Of a stretch of 64,000 bases of DNA, positions 42,572 to 57,009 are shown one piece after another; position 1 is the first letter of the stretch; every line of letters starts with the position of its first letter. Both the position numbers and the translations under genes were made by a program. Origin of the DNA: Arcuatula senhousia (lineage: Eukaryota; Mollusca; Bivalvia; Mytilida; Mytilidae); the NCBI GenBank assembly GCA_963971305.1, contig OZ020308.1:35865275-35929274 (forward strand), given 5' to 3'. Below the pieces are notes generated by a model. That model saw only the letters and a list, made by a program, of their open reading frames with translations. It searched no databases and was not told the origin of the DNA.

Positions 42572-44580
42572 AACGAGTTGGTGTTTTACGCCCTTCCAAC
42601 GCTATACAGGTTATTTAAACGCGATGAACATGAAAAGGATGATAAAATGAACATGAAATGATGGTGATAAATGAAATATGGGAATGGGGTTGGAAACAAA
42701 GGATAGTAAATTTTGAAAAACCTCAGGAAAAAGGGAGAGATGGGTAGGGGCAGAAAATTTAATCTATGCAGTGCACAACTTGGCAGTCCACTAAGAGGTC
42801 TTATACATGTATGAAGCGTGGCACTCTCCACACATGATGGCCCACTATGGTCAGCGGTCAGGGTTTCCATATTATGTACCTGACAACACCCGCTGACGAG
42901 GGCTAACCTATGCAGCCTCCTATGGTTCACACCTGGTTGCTCTTTGGGCTGAGCACTGACCCGACGTCAGAATCCCAAGACCCTTAGTATCCTCTTACGA
43001 CAAGCTAGGCTCTGCTGGTGGGGGGGGGTATTCGTCACCCGGGTCCCGCACGGGATTTGTGTGGTTATTATTTCAAATCATTTTATAAGAAGAACTCAAG
43101 CCAAGAGTAAATGTGGTTTTTTTTAAATATTGTTGGAAGAACATATTTCTTCTCTGCAGTTCCATTTTGGATACACTCTGTTATCGTTTTTGTAACAAAA
43201 CTTCGGTCTAAAAATCCTGCTGAGCATAGAAGACAATAGCTACAATAATGAAGCTCCTTTGACATCTTTGATTTTGCGGAGCTACAATGCAGCCCCATTA
43301 CTCGTAATGGAGCAAATACAATTTCTTTCTCAAACTCTAATAAAGCTTGAAGATTGTTCGAAATTACAAATGTATCTCTAAATAATATGTCTTCAATAAT
43401 AAATTTGGTTAAAGCCAAAGGTGACTTTAGTATTGTAAGAAACCCCATATTTTCAATATTCTGATCCTGAACATTATTATAAAGTTCAGGATCAAGATAC
43501 TTCAGAAGTTGATACTTTCACGAACATCTTTTAAATTCCATTTAATGTCGTTAAATTTGAACTACTTTCGTCATAAAAATACTATAAGCAATATTTTAGT
43601 TCCACGCTATGCATCTAATTGATTGAGATGAGCCCGTTCTGATTTCGCTTTCGGCGTTGCTTCGTTACGAGCAATGGGACCGCATTGTAGCGCCGCCGTT
43701 TCAAAGATGTCAAAGGAGCTACATAATTGTAGACGAATGAATTTAAATAGTTTATTTCAATATTGGAAAAAATTGTCATTAAAATATAAATGGTATAAGG
43801 CTACTACAAATTATGCAAACATTCTAACAAAATAAGGTTGCTTCGAATAAAAAAATTCATACATTATTTTGAATCATTTGTCCATGACGTCTGTATTTAT
43901 TAACAATTAAAAAATCAAACGTTCAGATTATTTTTAATTGTAAAAATGATAATAAAGGGAGATAATTGTTACCATGTGTTAAAATCAACTATTTGCAAAC
44001 AGAATTGTCGTACGAAATGACACTACACATATAATGATAAAAGAGTGATAAAATACCAAGAAGTTGTATATATATATATATAAATGGGGTCATTTATTTT
44101 TACCCTTAGCTATTGGCTATTGCAAGATTCAGATGTATTCTATCTAATTTCAGTATTATTTTTAAAAATCATATATTCAAGGTCATAACTTAATTGATAT
44201 TACTTTTAACCAGACAACAAACAGAAACAATCATTTGCCTTGGCATTACCACTAAAACAGAAAATTCATATTTGGCGTTTCTGGTTAGTACGCAAAACAT
44301 GACCTCTAACCATAGTGCGCCAAAGTGTTTGGAATGCCATGCCTCATATACGTAAAAGGGATCCTTTTCACGCCAAGTAGCGCACCATTTAGGCAAAATT
44401 TCCGCCCCTACCCACCTCTCCCTTTTTCCTGTGGTTCTTTGAAATTGTTTCCCACCCCATCCCCATCTTTCATAAATCATCATCATTTCATAATCATTCT
44501 ATCATCCTTTTCATGTTCATGACCTTTAGATTTACTATGTAGCGTTGCAAGGGAGTAAAACACCATCTCAATCATTTTTG
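42572..44580. mobile_element. Nested foldback in train element 5
   Basis: Counterpart of 37866-39850. Arms at about 42572-42780 and 44396-44580. Confidence 0.7.
43248..43724. mobile_element. MITE family A, copy 3
   Basis: Left end ATGAAGCTCCTTTGACATCT, right end ATGTCAAAGGAGCTACAT. Orthologous in position to copies 2 and 4. Confidence 0.85.
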
Positions 44581-44725
44581 TTAATTTCTTTCGTTATGAT
44601 GTTCTTTTTCGTTGTCTGCAGTTATACGTCATTTGATTCCAGATTTGTACTTCATTGCTAGGCGATAAAATTTTGATAAAGCTTTATTGCAGTTACTTGA
44701 AACGGCGAAATGACACTATCAATAT

Positions 44726-47700
44726 TAGTAGAGTGACGAAACGTGAAAAAGTCGTTTAGTTTTCGAGTTTAAATGACCCACCTGTCACATGGAATTTGAT
44801 TGTCAAAAATGATAGATTGATTATTGAGCTTCCAAAAAATGTTTGTCGTCGCATAAAAATGTGGTGCCATCTGACGTTAAAATGACGTTTTTCGAAGGTA
44901 CCCCCTTGGCACATACGTACCTACACCCCATCTAACCTAAAAATAAAATATTTCCGCTTATTATCTATAGTGTTCATGATCAGAAAACAAAAATATAAGG
45001 ATTAATTAAGATTTTAGACGCAGTAAACAAAATAAATTTTAGTTTTTTGTAGATGTAATTTGTATCCGAATAAGAGCCAAAAAATGCATAAAAAATTGAA
45101 GTTTTTCTCTACTCCCACAGCGAACTTGCACATTTTCATTCAAAAAGTTATATAGCTATGAAGTATTAAGTAAAAATGAAATAATAGCCGATTTAGATTT
45201 TAGAAAAATGCTTTTAACTTAAAGTAATAATGAATAGTTCAAGATTTTTTTTCGAGCAGATGACGTATTTTATTCGGATTATATACAGCACTTTAACGAA
45301 ATCGATTTAATTCTAACTCCAAGGTCATTTGTGTTTACATTCTTTGTTACAATATTAACCTTATTTCCTTTTTAAATTATGTTTGCTAAGTTTATAGTTG
45401 TTTTTGTTAATTTATTCAATATTTACAGTCGGAAAACCAAGTATTTATAAAAAATGTAGTATGTTTTTGAAGTTTACAAACAAAAACCTGTGGGTGCGTT
45501 TGATTAGTTGGTGTGTTTGACTTTGATTATAAAAAAATATGAATAAGGAATGTAGCAGTGTTAAAGTTGCGTCTTTTGGTTCAAAGAGTTGATCAAGCTT
45601 TAAAAGAAATCAAGTAAAAGAAAATTAAAACCATTTTTTGACGATTCCGTTGCCTAAAGGTAGTTTCTTATTAAAAAATCTAAGTAAGGCGGCCAACAAA
45701 ATTTCATAATACTGAAACAACATAACCATAGTTTCCAAAATATTGCTTTGTATTTAGCTGGTTACTTCCAAAATCCGGAAAAAGTGAAGAGTTTGGAAAA
45801 CAGCAGAAGAATATCGTTAACGAGACAATTTTTGTCTGGGGATTATTTTCCCTAAATTCGCAACCTCAAACTATCCGCAAAACTATCCCCCTCGCGATTG
45901 CTTTCTTTTCAAGCGTATAAAGTATAAATAGTCAGATGGAACGCGATTTTATTCCCACACGCGAGAGATCAGTAACATTTACAACAAAAAAAGACGCGAA
46001 AAATTCCACGTTTACAGTATGCGATCATATGTCATCTTTAGTCTTGTAATCACGAAAAGGCAGCTTTCATCTTGTACAAGTCGACGAAATGTATTTCAGT
46101 AGAGGTAAAAAAAGGAAGGTTTTTTTTTAAATCTGACAACACGAATAAGTTTGTTTTGGTGTGCATTTCCTTCATTCAGTTGGAAAACACATGTGAAGGT
46201 GTGGGTGGGGAATAGGCCCACAGCGGCAAGCTTGTCGGTAAAGAGGGACATTAAAGAGCGCTCGGAAAACTTACATCGAGTCAGGCCGCTTTGACAACAA
46301 AGCGACTGGAATGTGTGTCCCAGGTGATTGAATTAGGGTAGTCATGTCATAAAAAATGGATAAAATGTTCAGTTTTTCGCATGTAAAAGAACCCTGATGC
46401 AGGTCTCGATAAGAGTAGGATTCACAGGATCCCCATGTACGAAGCTTAATTGTCCGATCAAAACCTAGCTTTAATACATTTTAGAAATAACAATGGCAGT
46501 CAATTTCCAACCCAATTGGCTTTGTGTCCCCAATTCTTCCATTTCATCATCATTTCATGTTCATTTTAGGTTCATCTCTCTGATATAGCCGAAATCATGA
46601 TGCTTGGAAGTAAAACAATACTAGTAGCAGACTAACTGACTGGTTTCAAACCGAGTTATTTTAAAATTCTATAGATCATGTACATAGCAGAAGGTTTATT
46701 ATTTCATTCACTCTGGTATATCTTCCATAAACTGTTGTCCAGATTTTGCCTTTTGCACATGCTCTTAGTGGTTGTAACTCGACATCACGACTTTTTGTTT
46801 CAAAAAGGCCTTGTATAACGCAATGAAAACGAATCGGGATCGTTTTGCAAATTTGACTGCCTTAGCAAACGATCACCATTCATGGCGCTATTGAAAAAAG
46901 AAAGGATTTTTTGCAGTTTTATATAACCAGAGTTTCTAATATAAAACTTTGAACCTGTTATTTTTTATTTAATAATCACTGCAGTCTTTTTAAGAGACTT
47001 GATTTGTTTATGCAGTTGTAAAAATGTTGTGTTACTAAATGTGTCTGTAAGGAACAGCTAGGATCTTTCGTGCACATGTTTGTGTCTTTGTCAAAATGAG
47101 AAGAATCAGATTCTCTAAAGTGTTGTTATTTCAAACCATTGTAGGGGTAAGTGCCGTACTTGACACACTAATGTAGTCAGATATACATGTATATACGTGT
47201 ACGAGGAAAATAGCATAGATTGATGTGTGCTGCATGTTCAAAATTTCTTAAATGGGAGGAGTGTAAACCATTTGCATAACACGTGAATAGTGAAATAAAC
47301 CCTTATTAAACTTAATTTTAAACTACCCTATTTTGTTTTGCCATCCTGAATGGAATATTCCAAAAATATCTTAATATATATTCAATTTTTATTTATTTAT
47401 GCAACTTGACCAGTGACGGAAACTCGATCAGATCTCAAAAAACGTGAATAAAGATCCGTAAAATTATTTGCCATAGTGAAGCTGGGTAACACAGCTCATC
47501 ATGTGAACAAAAACAAAACTAAAATGTCAATAAAATATAAATAAAAAACTATTTTTGTATTAAAAAACAATCTCTTTTACATACAATTTTAGCAGACCGG
47601 ATGTGGCGTCTGTGTGTGTCATTTGAAACATTTTTTCTTGTAATAGCTTTATAGTTCTTTATATTAAGCGTTTTTGGTGTTGCTTTCATTTTGTTTCCCT

Positions 47701-47921
47701 ATTTTAAGATTTTTAACGCGTTTTAACTATTCTGTACTTCATGGAACGTTTTCCACTCATGACCTTTGACCTTGATTTTTGACATGATGGCACCAGATAT
47801 TATGGCGACGACATTCATTTCCTGAAAGAAGAATGATTTTGCTTATCAAACAGCTTTTCAAAATCCATGTGACAGATGGGTCATTTAATTTTTTCAAAAT
47901 TGACATTCCGTCACTCTACTA
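44726..47921. mobile_element. 3.2-kb inverted-repeat insertion in train element 5
   Basis: TAGTAGAGTGACG (44726-44738) is inverted as CGTCACTCTACTA (47909-47921). Similarity continues inward about 60 bp through AAATGACCCA and CTGTCACATGGA. Element 4 shows the uninterrupted site near 40004. No ORF of note lies inside. A TATAAATA stretch (45923-45930) is present. The superfamily is undetermined. Confidence 0.78.
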
Positions 47922-48888
47922 TATGGATTAATTTTCCTTTCATGTTCAGAGTTAATCATTTTTTCTAAGAACATAACCGTTCTCTTCAATCTATTAGGAA
48001 CCTACTCTTAAAATCAGGATTTGAAACGATTCTAAGCATAGAAGATCGGCAACACGGGTGAAATTAGTCTAGTTCAATACTTAAATAAAACGCGTGAGAA
48101 TATTAGTGGTATTATTATACTACAAATTCTGCAAACCTACTAACAAAATCAGATTGTATTGAAATGGAATATTGTAACATTAATCGGCATCATTTTCCCT
48201 TGTAGTATGTATAAAAATACATTTAAAATTTAAACAGTACAGATTTTCAAATTTAAAAATGATAATAAAGGGAAACAATTTCTAATCACATGTTTAAATC
48301 AACTGTTTGCAAACAGAATATTCGCACGAAATGAAAGCATTAATAAATTAATAACAGAGTAATTAGATACATAACAAGCAGTTGTTTAGGTGTACTAATG
48401 GGGTCGTTTATCTTTACCCATGGCTACTTGTTATCACAAGATGCAGATAAATTGTATTTCAATATTGTTTTTTAAAATTACACATTTGATGCAATAACTC
48501 AATATTACTTTTAACCAGACAACAGGCAGAAATCAAACAGAAAACTATCATGGTTTGGCATAACCACTTAAACAAAAATTCGATATTTTTCGGATATTTT
48601 TTGGCATAGTATCTGGTTACCAGATTGATTTATCGCCCCTTTGTTTTTCGTTGTCCAATAATATAGTTCCTATTAAAATTACAATTCATTGTTCCTAAAT
48701 GTCCCGTTTGTATTTTGTTTTGTTTTGTTTCTTGATTCTGTGATTTACTGTTTTAACCTAAACCATAAATTGAGCATGGAAAGTCAATGACACTTGATAT
48801 AGAAAAAGAATTAATTTTCCTAACTCATGTCCTCATAAAAAGAGACCAAAGATTTTCAATTAAAAACAAAAAAAATAAAACTATTGCA

Positions 48889-51009
48889 TTAGTTCCTTAA
48901 CACTTTGCATGCTTTAGTTTTTGTGTTTTTATTGTAGTTTAGGAGGAGAAGAAGACACAAACTTTACGGTGTTAGGGGAGATAACTCCGTAACAATAAAT
49001 AGTTCGCTTTCGCAGGGTAAATTGCGAAGAGTTTTTTTATGACCGATATACCACCTTAAATATCAAAATGATATGTCGCGAAACAAAAAATATATTGGGG
49101 CGGCGGATGAAAAATAATAATAATAATAATAATCAGAAGAATTGCTAGAAGGTCTTTACGACCGTAGTCGTGAAAGACCTTAATAAAGACCGGTCAACAT
49201 TTTTTCATCTGATTTTGACTAAATATGATTAAAAGTAGTATATTTAACATGTTTTGACCACTTTTAGTGCAAAAATGTCAATTTTCACATTTTTGGAAAA
49301 AAGGGGGGATGAACTATTAATTTCTTTATTTCTAATATCTGAGACCCTTAAATGGGTTAAATGTGTTGAAATAGTGTCATAAAGTTGATTTGACCTTGAA
49401 AAGTCAGTCAAGGTCATACGGTTACTCTGTATCTAAGACCGGTGTAAATTTCCTTAAAATCCATTCGCGTTCAATATTTTAGCATTTTTTTCTCATTTTG
49501 GGGTTTTTAGAGGTAGAAAAGACATTGGACAACTGATTAGCACTAAAAATATGACTTAAATATGAATAATTATGTAAAATATAGATCTGTATATGTAGTA
49601 ACCCTTAAAATTCCATTTTGGTTAATTTGACCTTGACCTTTGACCTTGGATTTTGACATTTTTGGATGTAACATATGTCACCTAAGTTTAATGGTGAAGG
49701 TTCCAAGTCTCTATGACCAACGGTTTAAAAGATAAAAATCTTGACGAGTCGCGACACTTTTTGAATCTTAAACGCGTCAACAGGAAGTGATTTGAAATTT
49801 ATTAAATTGGTCCATAGAGCTTGTTTATTAGTTCCTTAACACTTTGCATGCTTTAGTTTTTGTGTTTTTATTGTAGTTTAGGAGGAGAAGAAGACACAAA
49901 CTTTACGGTGTTAGGGGAGATAACTCCGTAACAATAAATAGTTCGCTTTCGCAGGGTAAATTGCGAAGAGTTTTTTTATGACCGATATACCACCTTAAAT
50001 ATCAAAATGATATGTCGCGAAACAAAAAATATATTGGGGCGGCGGATGAAAAATAATAATAATAATAATAATCAGAAGAATTGCTAGAAGGTCTTTACGA
50101 CCGTAGTCGTGAAAGACCTTAATAAAGACCGGTCAACATTTTTTCATCTGATTTTGACTAAATATGATTAAAAGTAGTATATTTAACATGTTTTGACCAC
50201 TTTTAGTGCAAAAATGTCAATTTTCACATTTTTGGAAAAAAGGGGGGATGAACTATTAATTTCTTTATTTCTAATATCTGAGACCCTTAAATGGGTTAAA
50301 TGTGTTGAAATAGTGTCATAAAGTTGATTTGACCTTGAAAAGTCAGTCAAGGTCATACGGTTACTCTGTATCTAAGACCGGTGTAAATTTCCTTAAAATC
50401 CATTCGCGTTCAATATTTTAGCATTTTTTTCTCATTTTGGGGTTTTTAGAGGTAGAAAAGACATTGGACAACTGATTAGCACTAAAAATATGACTTAAAT
50501 ATGAATAATTATGTAAAATATAGATCTGTATATGTAGTAACCCTTAAAATTCCATTTTGGTTAATTTGACCTTGACCTTTGACCTTGGATTTTGACATTT
50601 TTGGATGTAACATATGTCACCTAAGTTTAATGGTGAAGGTTCCAAGTCTCTATGACCAACGGTTTAAAAGATAAAAATCTTGACGAGTCGCGACACTTTT
50701 TGAATCTTAAACGCGTCAACAGGAAGTGATTTGAAATTTATTAAATTGGTCCATAGAGCTTGTTTATTAGTTCCTTAACACTTTGCATGCTTTAGTTTTT
50801 GTGTTTTTATTGTAGTTTAGGAGGAGAAGAAGACACAAACTTTACGGTGTTAGGGGAGATAACTCCGTAACAATAAATAGTTCGCTTTCGCAGGGTAAAT
50901 TGCGAAGAGTTTTTTTATGACCGATATACCACCTTAAATATCAAAATGATATGTCGCGAAACAAAAAATATATTGGGGCGGCGGATGAAAAATAATAATA
51001 ATAATAATA
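48889..51009. repeat. Tail array, 939-bp unit, 2.26 copies
   Basis: TTAGTTCCTTAACACTTTGC at 48889 recurs at 49828. Hairpins lie at 49149-49182 and 50088-50121. Confidence 0.95.
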
Positions 51010-51660
51010 ACTAGGAGGACAATTGTTTCGTAAACAATTGCTAAGGTCTTTCACAGAGACACGTTTACATTTTTTTTATTCACCTGTTATGTTTAAATGG
51101 TTTTACAATGCTCAGTAATTTGTGTATGTTGAGCGTAATTATGAAATTTTCGTACTTTTTTATTGTTTTAGAGACATTCTGTTTATATTATAATTTTGTT
51201 CAATTTTATAAGAGCAACATTAGTACAATTTCAAAACAGTTTGAAGAGATTTCTGAACTCTACAAGATATGAATCACATTTTTAAGTTCACATGGGGATT
51301 TTCATATACTACTATAGCTCTAGAAAGATCTGGCTAACAAAACTAAACAGCTTTCTTGATAAATGCAGGAACTTTGTAGAATTATATAAAACCAAATCAG
51401 TCAAGGTAGGTGTTTAATGCCATCATTGTTCACATCACATGGAAAACTGATAAACATCTTTATAGGATCTTTAGGTTTTATTTCTCATTGTGAGTTCGTT
51501 TTTATACTTGAAATTTTATTTGATAATGTCTTTCGTTATGTTGTTTCAGACTTACGCCATTTCATGTTTGATTCGTGATTCACCTTCACTTGTTTATTTA
51601 AGATTAATTGCTATTAAAATAAAAAGATAAAATAACATTTTTAGTGGGTATATATGACTG

Positions 51661-53668
51661 AACGAGTTGGTGTTTTACGCCCTTCCAACGCTATACAGGT
51701 TATTTAAACGCGATGAACATGAAAAGGATGATAAAATGAACATGAAATGATGGTGATAAATGAAATATGGGAATGGGGTTGGAAACAAAGGATAGTAAAT
51801 TTTGAAAAACCTCAGGAAAAAGGGAGAGATGGGTAGGGGCAGAAAATTTAATCTATGCAGTGCACAACTTGGCAGTCCACTAAGAGGTCTTATACATGTA
51901 TGAAGCGTGGCACTCTCCACACATGATGGCCCACTATGGTCAGCGGTCAGGGTTTCCATATTATGTACCTGACAACACCCGCTGACGAGGGCTAACCTAT
52001 GCAGCCTCCTATGGTTCACACCTGGTTGCTCTTTGGGCTGAGCACTGACCCGACGTCAGAATCCCAAGACCCTTAGTATCCTCTTACGACAAGCTAGGCT
52101 CTGCTGGTGGGGGGGGTATTCGTCACCCGGGTCCCGCACGGGATTTGTGTGGTTATTATTTCAAATCATTTTATAAGAAGAACTCAAGCCAAGAGTAAAT
52201 GTGTTTTTTTTTAAATATTGTTGGAAGAACATATTTCTTCTCTGCAGTTCCATTTTGGATACACTCTGTTATCGTTTTTGTAACAAAACTTCGGTCTAAA
52301 AATCCTGCTGAGCATAGAAGACAATAGCTACAATAATGAAGCTCCTTTGACATCTTTGATTTTGCGGAGCTACAATGCAGCCCCATTACTCGTAATGGAG
52401 CAAATACAATTTCTTTCTCAAACTCTAATAAAGCTTGAAGATTGTTCGAAATTACAAATGTATCTCTAAATAATATGTCTTCAATAATAAATTTGGTTAA
52501 AGCCAAAGGTGACTTTAGTATTGTAAGAAACCCCATATTTTCAATATTCTGATCCTGAACATTATTATAAAGTTCAGGATCAAGATACTTCAGAAGTTGA
52601 TACTTTCACGAACATCTTTTAAATTCCATTTAATGTCGTTAAATTTGAACTACTTTCGTCATAAAAATACTATAAGCAATATTTTAGTTCCACGCTATGC
52701 ATCTAATTGATTGAGATGAGCCCGTTCTGATTTCGCTTTCGGCGTTGCTTCGTTACGAGCAATGGGACCGCATTGTAGCGCCGCCGTTTCAAAGATGTCA
52801 AAGGAGCTACATAATTGTAGACGAATGAATTTAAATAGTTTATTTCAATATTGGAAAAAATTGTCATTAAAATATAAATGGTATAAGGCTACTACAAATT
52901 ATGCAAACATTCTAACAAAATAAGGTTGCTTCGAATAAAAAAATTCATACATTATTTTGAATCATTTGTCCATGACGTCTGTATTTATTAACAATTAAAA
53001 AATCAAACGTTCAGATTATTTTTAATTGTAAAAATGATAATAAAGGGAGATAATTGTTACCATGTGTTAAAATCAACTATTTGCAAACAGAATTGTCGTA
53101 CGAAATGACACTACACATATAATGATAAAAGAGTGATAAAATACCAAGAAGTTGTATATATATATATATAAATGGGGTCATTTATTTTTACCCTTAGCTA
53201 TTGGCTATTGCAAGATTCAGATGTATTCTATCTAATTTCAGTATTATTTTTAAAAATCATATATTCAAGGTCATAACTTAATTGATATTACTTTTAACCA
53301 GACAACAAACAGAAACAATCATTTGCCTTGGCATTACCACTAAAACAGAAAATTCATATTTGGCGTTTCTGGTTAGTACGCAAAACATGACCTCTAACCA
53401 TAGTGCGCCAAAGTGTTTGGAATGCCATGCCTCATATACGTAAAAGGGATCCTTTTCACGCCAAGTAGCGCACCATTTAGGCAAAATTTCCGCCCCTACC
53501 CACCTCTCCCTTTTTCCTGTGGTTCTTTGAAATTGTTTCCCACCCCATCCCCATCTTTCATAAATCATCATCATTTCATAATCATTCTATCATCCTTTTC
53601 ATGTTCATGACCTTTAGATTTACTATGTAGCGTTGCAAGGGAGTAAAACACCATCTCAATCATTTTTG
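51661..53668. mobile_element. Nested foldback in train element 6
   Basis: Same as 42572-44580, offset about 9089 bp. Confidence 0.7.
52336..52812. mobile_element. MITE family A, copy 4
   Basis: Same ends and length as copy 3. Confidence 0.85.
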
Positions 53669-53813
53669 TTAATTTCTTTCGTTATGATGTTCTTTTTCGT
53701 TGTCTGCAGTTATACGTCATTTGATTCCAGATTTGTACTTCATTGCTAGGCGATAAAATTTTGATAAAGCTTTATTGCAGTTACTTGAAACGGCGAAATG
53801 ACACTATCAATAT

Positions 53814-56800
53814 TAGTAGAGTGACGAAACGTGAAAAAGTCGTTTAGTTTTCGAGTTTAAATGACCCACCTGTCACATGGAATTTGATTGTCAAAAATGA
53901 TAGATTGATTATTGAGCTTCCAAAAAATGTTTGTCGTCGCATAAAAATGTGGTGCCATCTGACGTTAAAATGACGTTTTTCGAAGGTACCCCCTTGGCAC
54001 ATACGTACCTACACCCCATCTAACCTAAAAATAAAATATTTCCGCTTATTATCTATAGTGTTCATGATCAGAAAACAAAAATATAAGGATTAATTAAGAT
54101 TTTAGACGCAGTAAACAAAATAAATTTTAGTTTTTTGTAGATGTAATTTGTATCCGAATAAGAGCCAAAAAATGCATAAAAAATTGAAGTTTTTCTCTAC
54201 TCCCACAGCGAACTTGCACATTTTCATTCAAAAAGTTATATAGCTATGAAGTATTAAGTAAAAATGAAATAATAGCCGATTTAGATTTTAGAAAAATGCT
54301 TTTAACTTAAAGTAATAATGAATAGTTCAAGATTTTTTTTCGAGCAGATGACGTATTTTATTCGGATTATATACAGCACTTTAACGAAATCGATTTAATT
54401 CTAACTCCAAGGTCATTTGTGTTTACATTCTTTGTTACAATATTAACCTTATTTCCTTTTTAAATTATGTTTGCTAAGTTTATAGTTGTTTTTGTTAATT
54501 TATTCAATATTTACAGTCGGAAAACCAAGTATTTATAAAAAATGTAGTATGTTTTTGAAGTTTACAAACAAAAACCTGTGGGTGCGTTTGATTAGTTGGT
54601 GTGTTTGACTTTGATTATAAAAAAATATGAATAAGGAATGTAGCAGTGTTAAAGTTGCGTCTTTTGGTTCAAAGAGTTGATCAAGCTTTAAAAGAAATCA
54701 AGTAAAAGAAAATTAAAACCATTTTTTGACGATTCCGTTGCCTAAAGGTAGTTTCTTATTAAAAAATCTAAGTAAGGCGGCCAACAAAATTTCATAATAC
54801 TGAAACAACATAACCATAGTTTCCAAAATATTGCTTTGTATTTAGCTGGTTACTTCCAAAATCCGGAAAAAGTGAAGAGTTTGGAAAACAGCAGAAGAAT
54901 ATCGTTAACGAGACAATTTTTGTCTGGGGATTATTTTCCCTAAATTCGCAACCTCAAACTATCCGCAAAACTATCCCCCTCGCGATTGCTTTCTTTTCAA
55001 GCGTATAAAGTATAAATAGTCAGATGGAACGCGATTTTATTCCCACACGCGAGAGATCAGTAACATTTACAACAAAAAAAGACGCGAAAAATTCCACGTT
55101 TACAGTATGCGATCATATGTCATCTTTAGTCTTGTAATCACGAAAAGGCAGCTTTCATCTTGTACAAGTCGACGAAATGTATTTCAGTAGAGGTAAAAAA
55201 AGGAAGGTTTTTTTTTAAATCTGACAACACGAATAAGTTTGTTTTGGTGTGCATTTCCTTCATTCAGTTGGAAAACACATGTGAAGGTGTGGGTGGGGAA
55301 TAGGCCCACAGCGGCAAGCTTGTCGGTAAAGAGGGACATTAAAGAGCGCTCGGAAAACTTACATCGAGTCAGGCCGCTTTGACAACAAAGCGACTGGAAT
55401 GTGTGTCCCAGGTGATTGAATTAGGGTAGTCATGTCATAAAAAATGGATAAAATGTTCAGTTTTTCGCATGTAAAAGAACCCTGATGCAGGTCTCGATAA
55501 GAGTAGGATTCACAGGATCCCCATGTACGAAGCTTAATTGTCCGATCAAAACCTAGCTTTAATACATTTTAGAAATAACAATGGCAGTCAATTTCCAACC
55601 CAATTGGCTTTGTGTCCCCAATTCTTCCATTTCATCATCATTTCATGTTCATTTTAGGTTCATCTCTCTGATATAGCCGAAATCATGATGCTTGGAAGTA
55701 AAACAATACTAGTAGCAGACTAACTGACTGGTTTCAAACCGAGTTATTTTAAAATTCTATAGATCATGTACATAGCAGAAGGTTTATTATTTCATTCACT
55801 CTGGTATATCTTCCATAAACTGTTGTCCAGATTTTGCCTTTTGCACATGCTCTTAGTGGTTGTAACTCGACATCACGACTTTTTGTTTCAAAAAGGCCTT
55901 GTATAACGCAATGAAAACGAATCGGGATCGTTTTGCAAATTTGACTGCCTTAGCAAACGATCACCATTCATGGCGCTATTGAAAAAAGAAAGGATTTTTT
56001 GCAGTTTTATATAACCAGAGTTTCTAATATAAAACTTTGAACCTGTTATTTTTTATTTAATAATCACTGCAGTCTTTTTAAGAGACTTGATTTGTTTATG
56101 CAGTTGTAAAAATGTTGTGTTACTAAATGTGTCTGTAAGGAACAGCTAGGATCTTTCGTGCACATGTTTGTGTCTTTGTCAAAATGAGAAGAATCAGATT
56201 CTCTAAAGTGTTGTTATTTCAAACCATTGTAGGGGTAAGTGCCGTACTTGACACACTAATGTAGTCAGATATACATGTATATACGTGTACGAGGAAAATA
56301 GCATAGATTGATGTGTGCTGCATGTTCAAAATTTCTTAAATGGGAGGAGTGTAAACCATTTGCATAACACGTGAATAGTGAAATAAACCCTTATTAAGCT
56401 TAATTTTAAACTACCCTATTTTGTTTTGCCATCCTGAATGGAATATTCCAAAAATATCTTAATATATATTCAATTTTTATTTATTTATGCAACTTGACCA
56501 GTGACGGAAACTCGATCAGATCTCAAAAAACGTGAATAAAGATCCGTAAAATTATTTGCCATAGTGAAGCTGGGTAACACAGCTCATCATGTGAACAAAA
56601 ACAAAACTAAAATGTCAATAAAATATAAATAAAAAACTATTTTTGTATTAAAAAACAATCTCTTTTACATACAATTTTAGCAGACCGGATGTGGCGTCTG
56701 TGTGTGTCATTTGAAACATTTTTTCTTGTAATAGCTTTATAGTTCTTTATATTAAGCGTTTTTGGTGTTGCTTTCATTTTGTTTCCCTATTTTAAGATTT

Positions 56801-57009
56801 TTAACGCGTTTTAACTATTCTGTACTTCATGGAACGTTTTCCACTCATGACCTTTGACCTTGATTTTTGACATGATGGCACCAGATATTATGGCGACGAC
56901 ATTCATTTCCTGAAAGAAGAATGATTTTGCTTATCAAACAGCTTTTCAAAATCCATGTGACAGATGGGTCATTTAATTTTTTCAAAATTGACATTCCGTC
57001 ACTCTACTA
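53814..57009. mobile_element. 3.2-kb inverted-repeat insertion in train element 6
   Basis: Duplicate of 44726-47921 with the same TAGTAGAGTGACG ends. Confidence 0.78.

Larger units (their letters stand above)
41921..51009. mobile_element. Train element 5, 9089 bp
   Basis: Same 5' end as element 4, plus a 3.2-kb insertion (44726-47921) and a tail of 2.26 units of 939 bp. It is almost identical over its full length to the start of element 6. It ends in (AAT)n where element 6 begins. Confidence 0.82.

Noticed and set aside
42586..42930. 114-codon minus-strand frame, also at 51675-52019
   Set aside because: Conserved only because the 9.09-kb block is duplicated. It covers one arm of a foldback and is disrupted in element 4.
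43083..43448. 121-codon minus-strand frame (also 52171-52536, with a related frame at 38491-38850)
   Set aside because: Spans the end of MITE family A and its flank. The reading changes by indels between copies, with no family similarity. Some protein-like stretches remain unexplained.
44190..44486. 98-codon frame, also at 53278-53574
   Set aside because: Runs through the right arm of the foldback; composition is biased and the frame is not kept in element 4.
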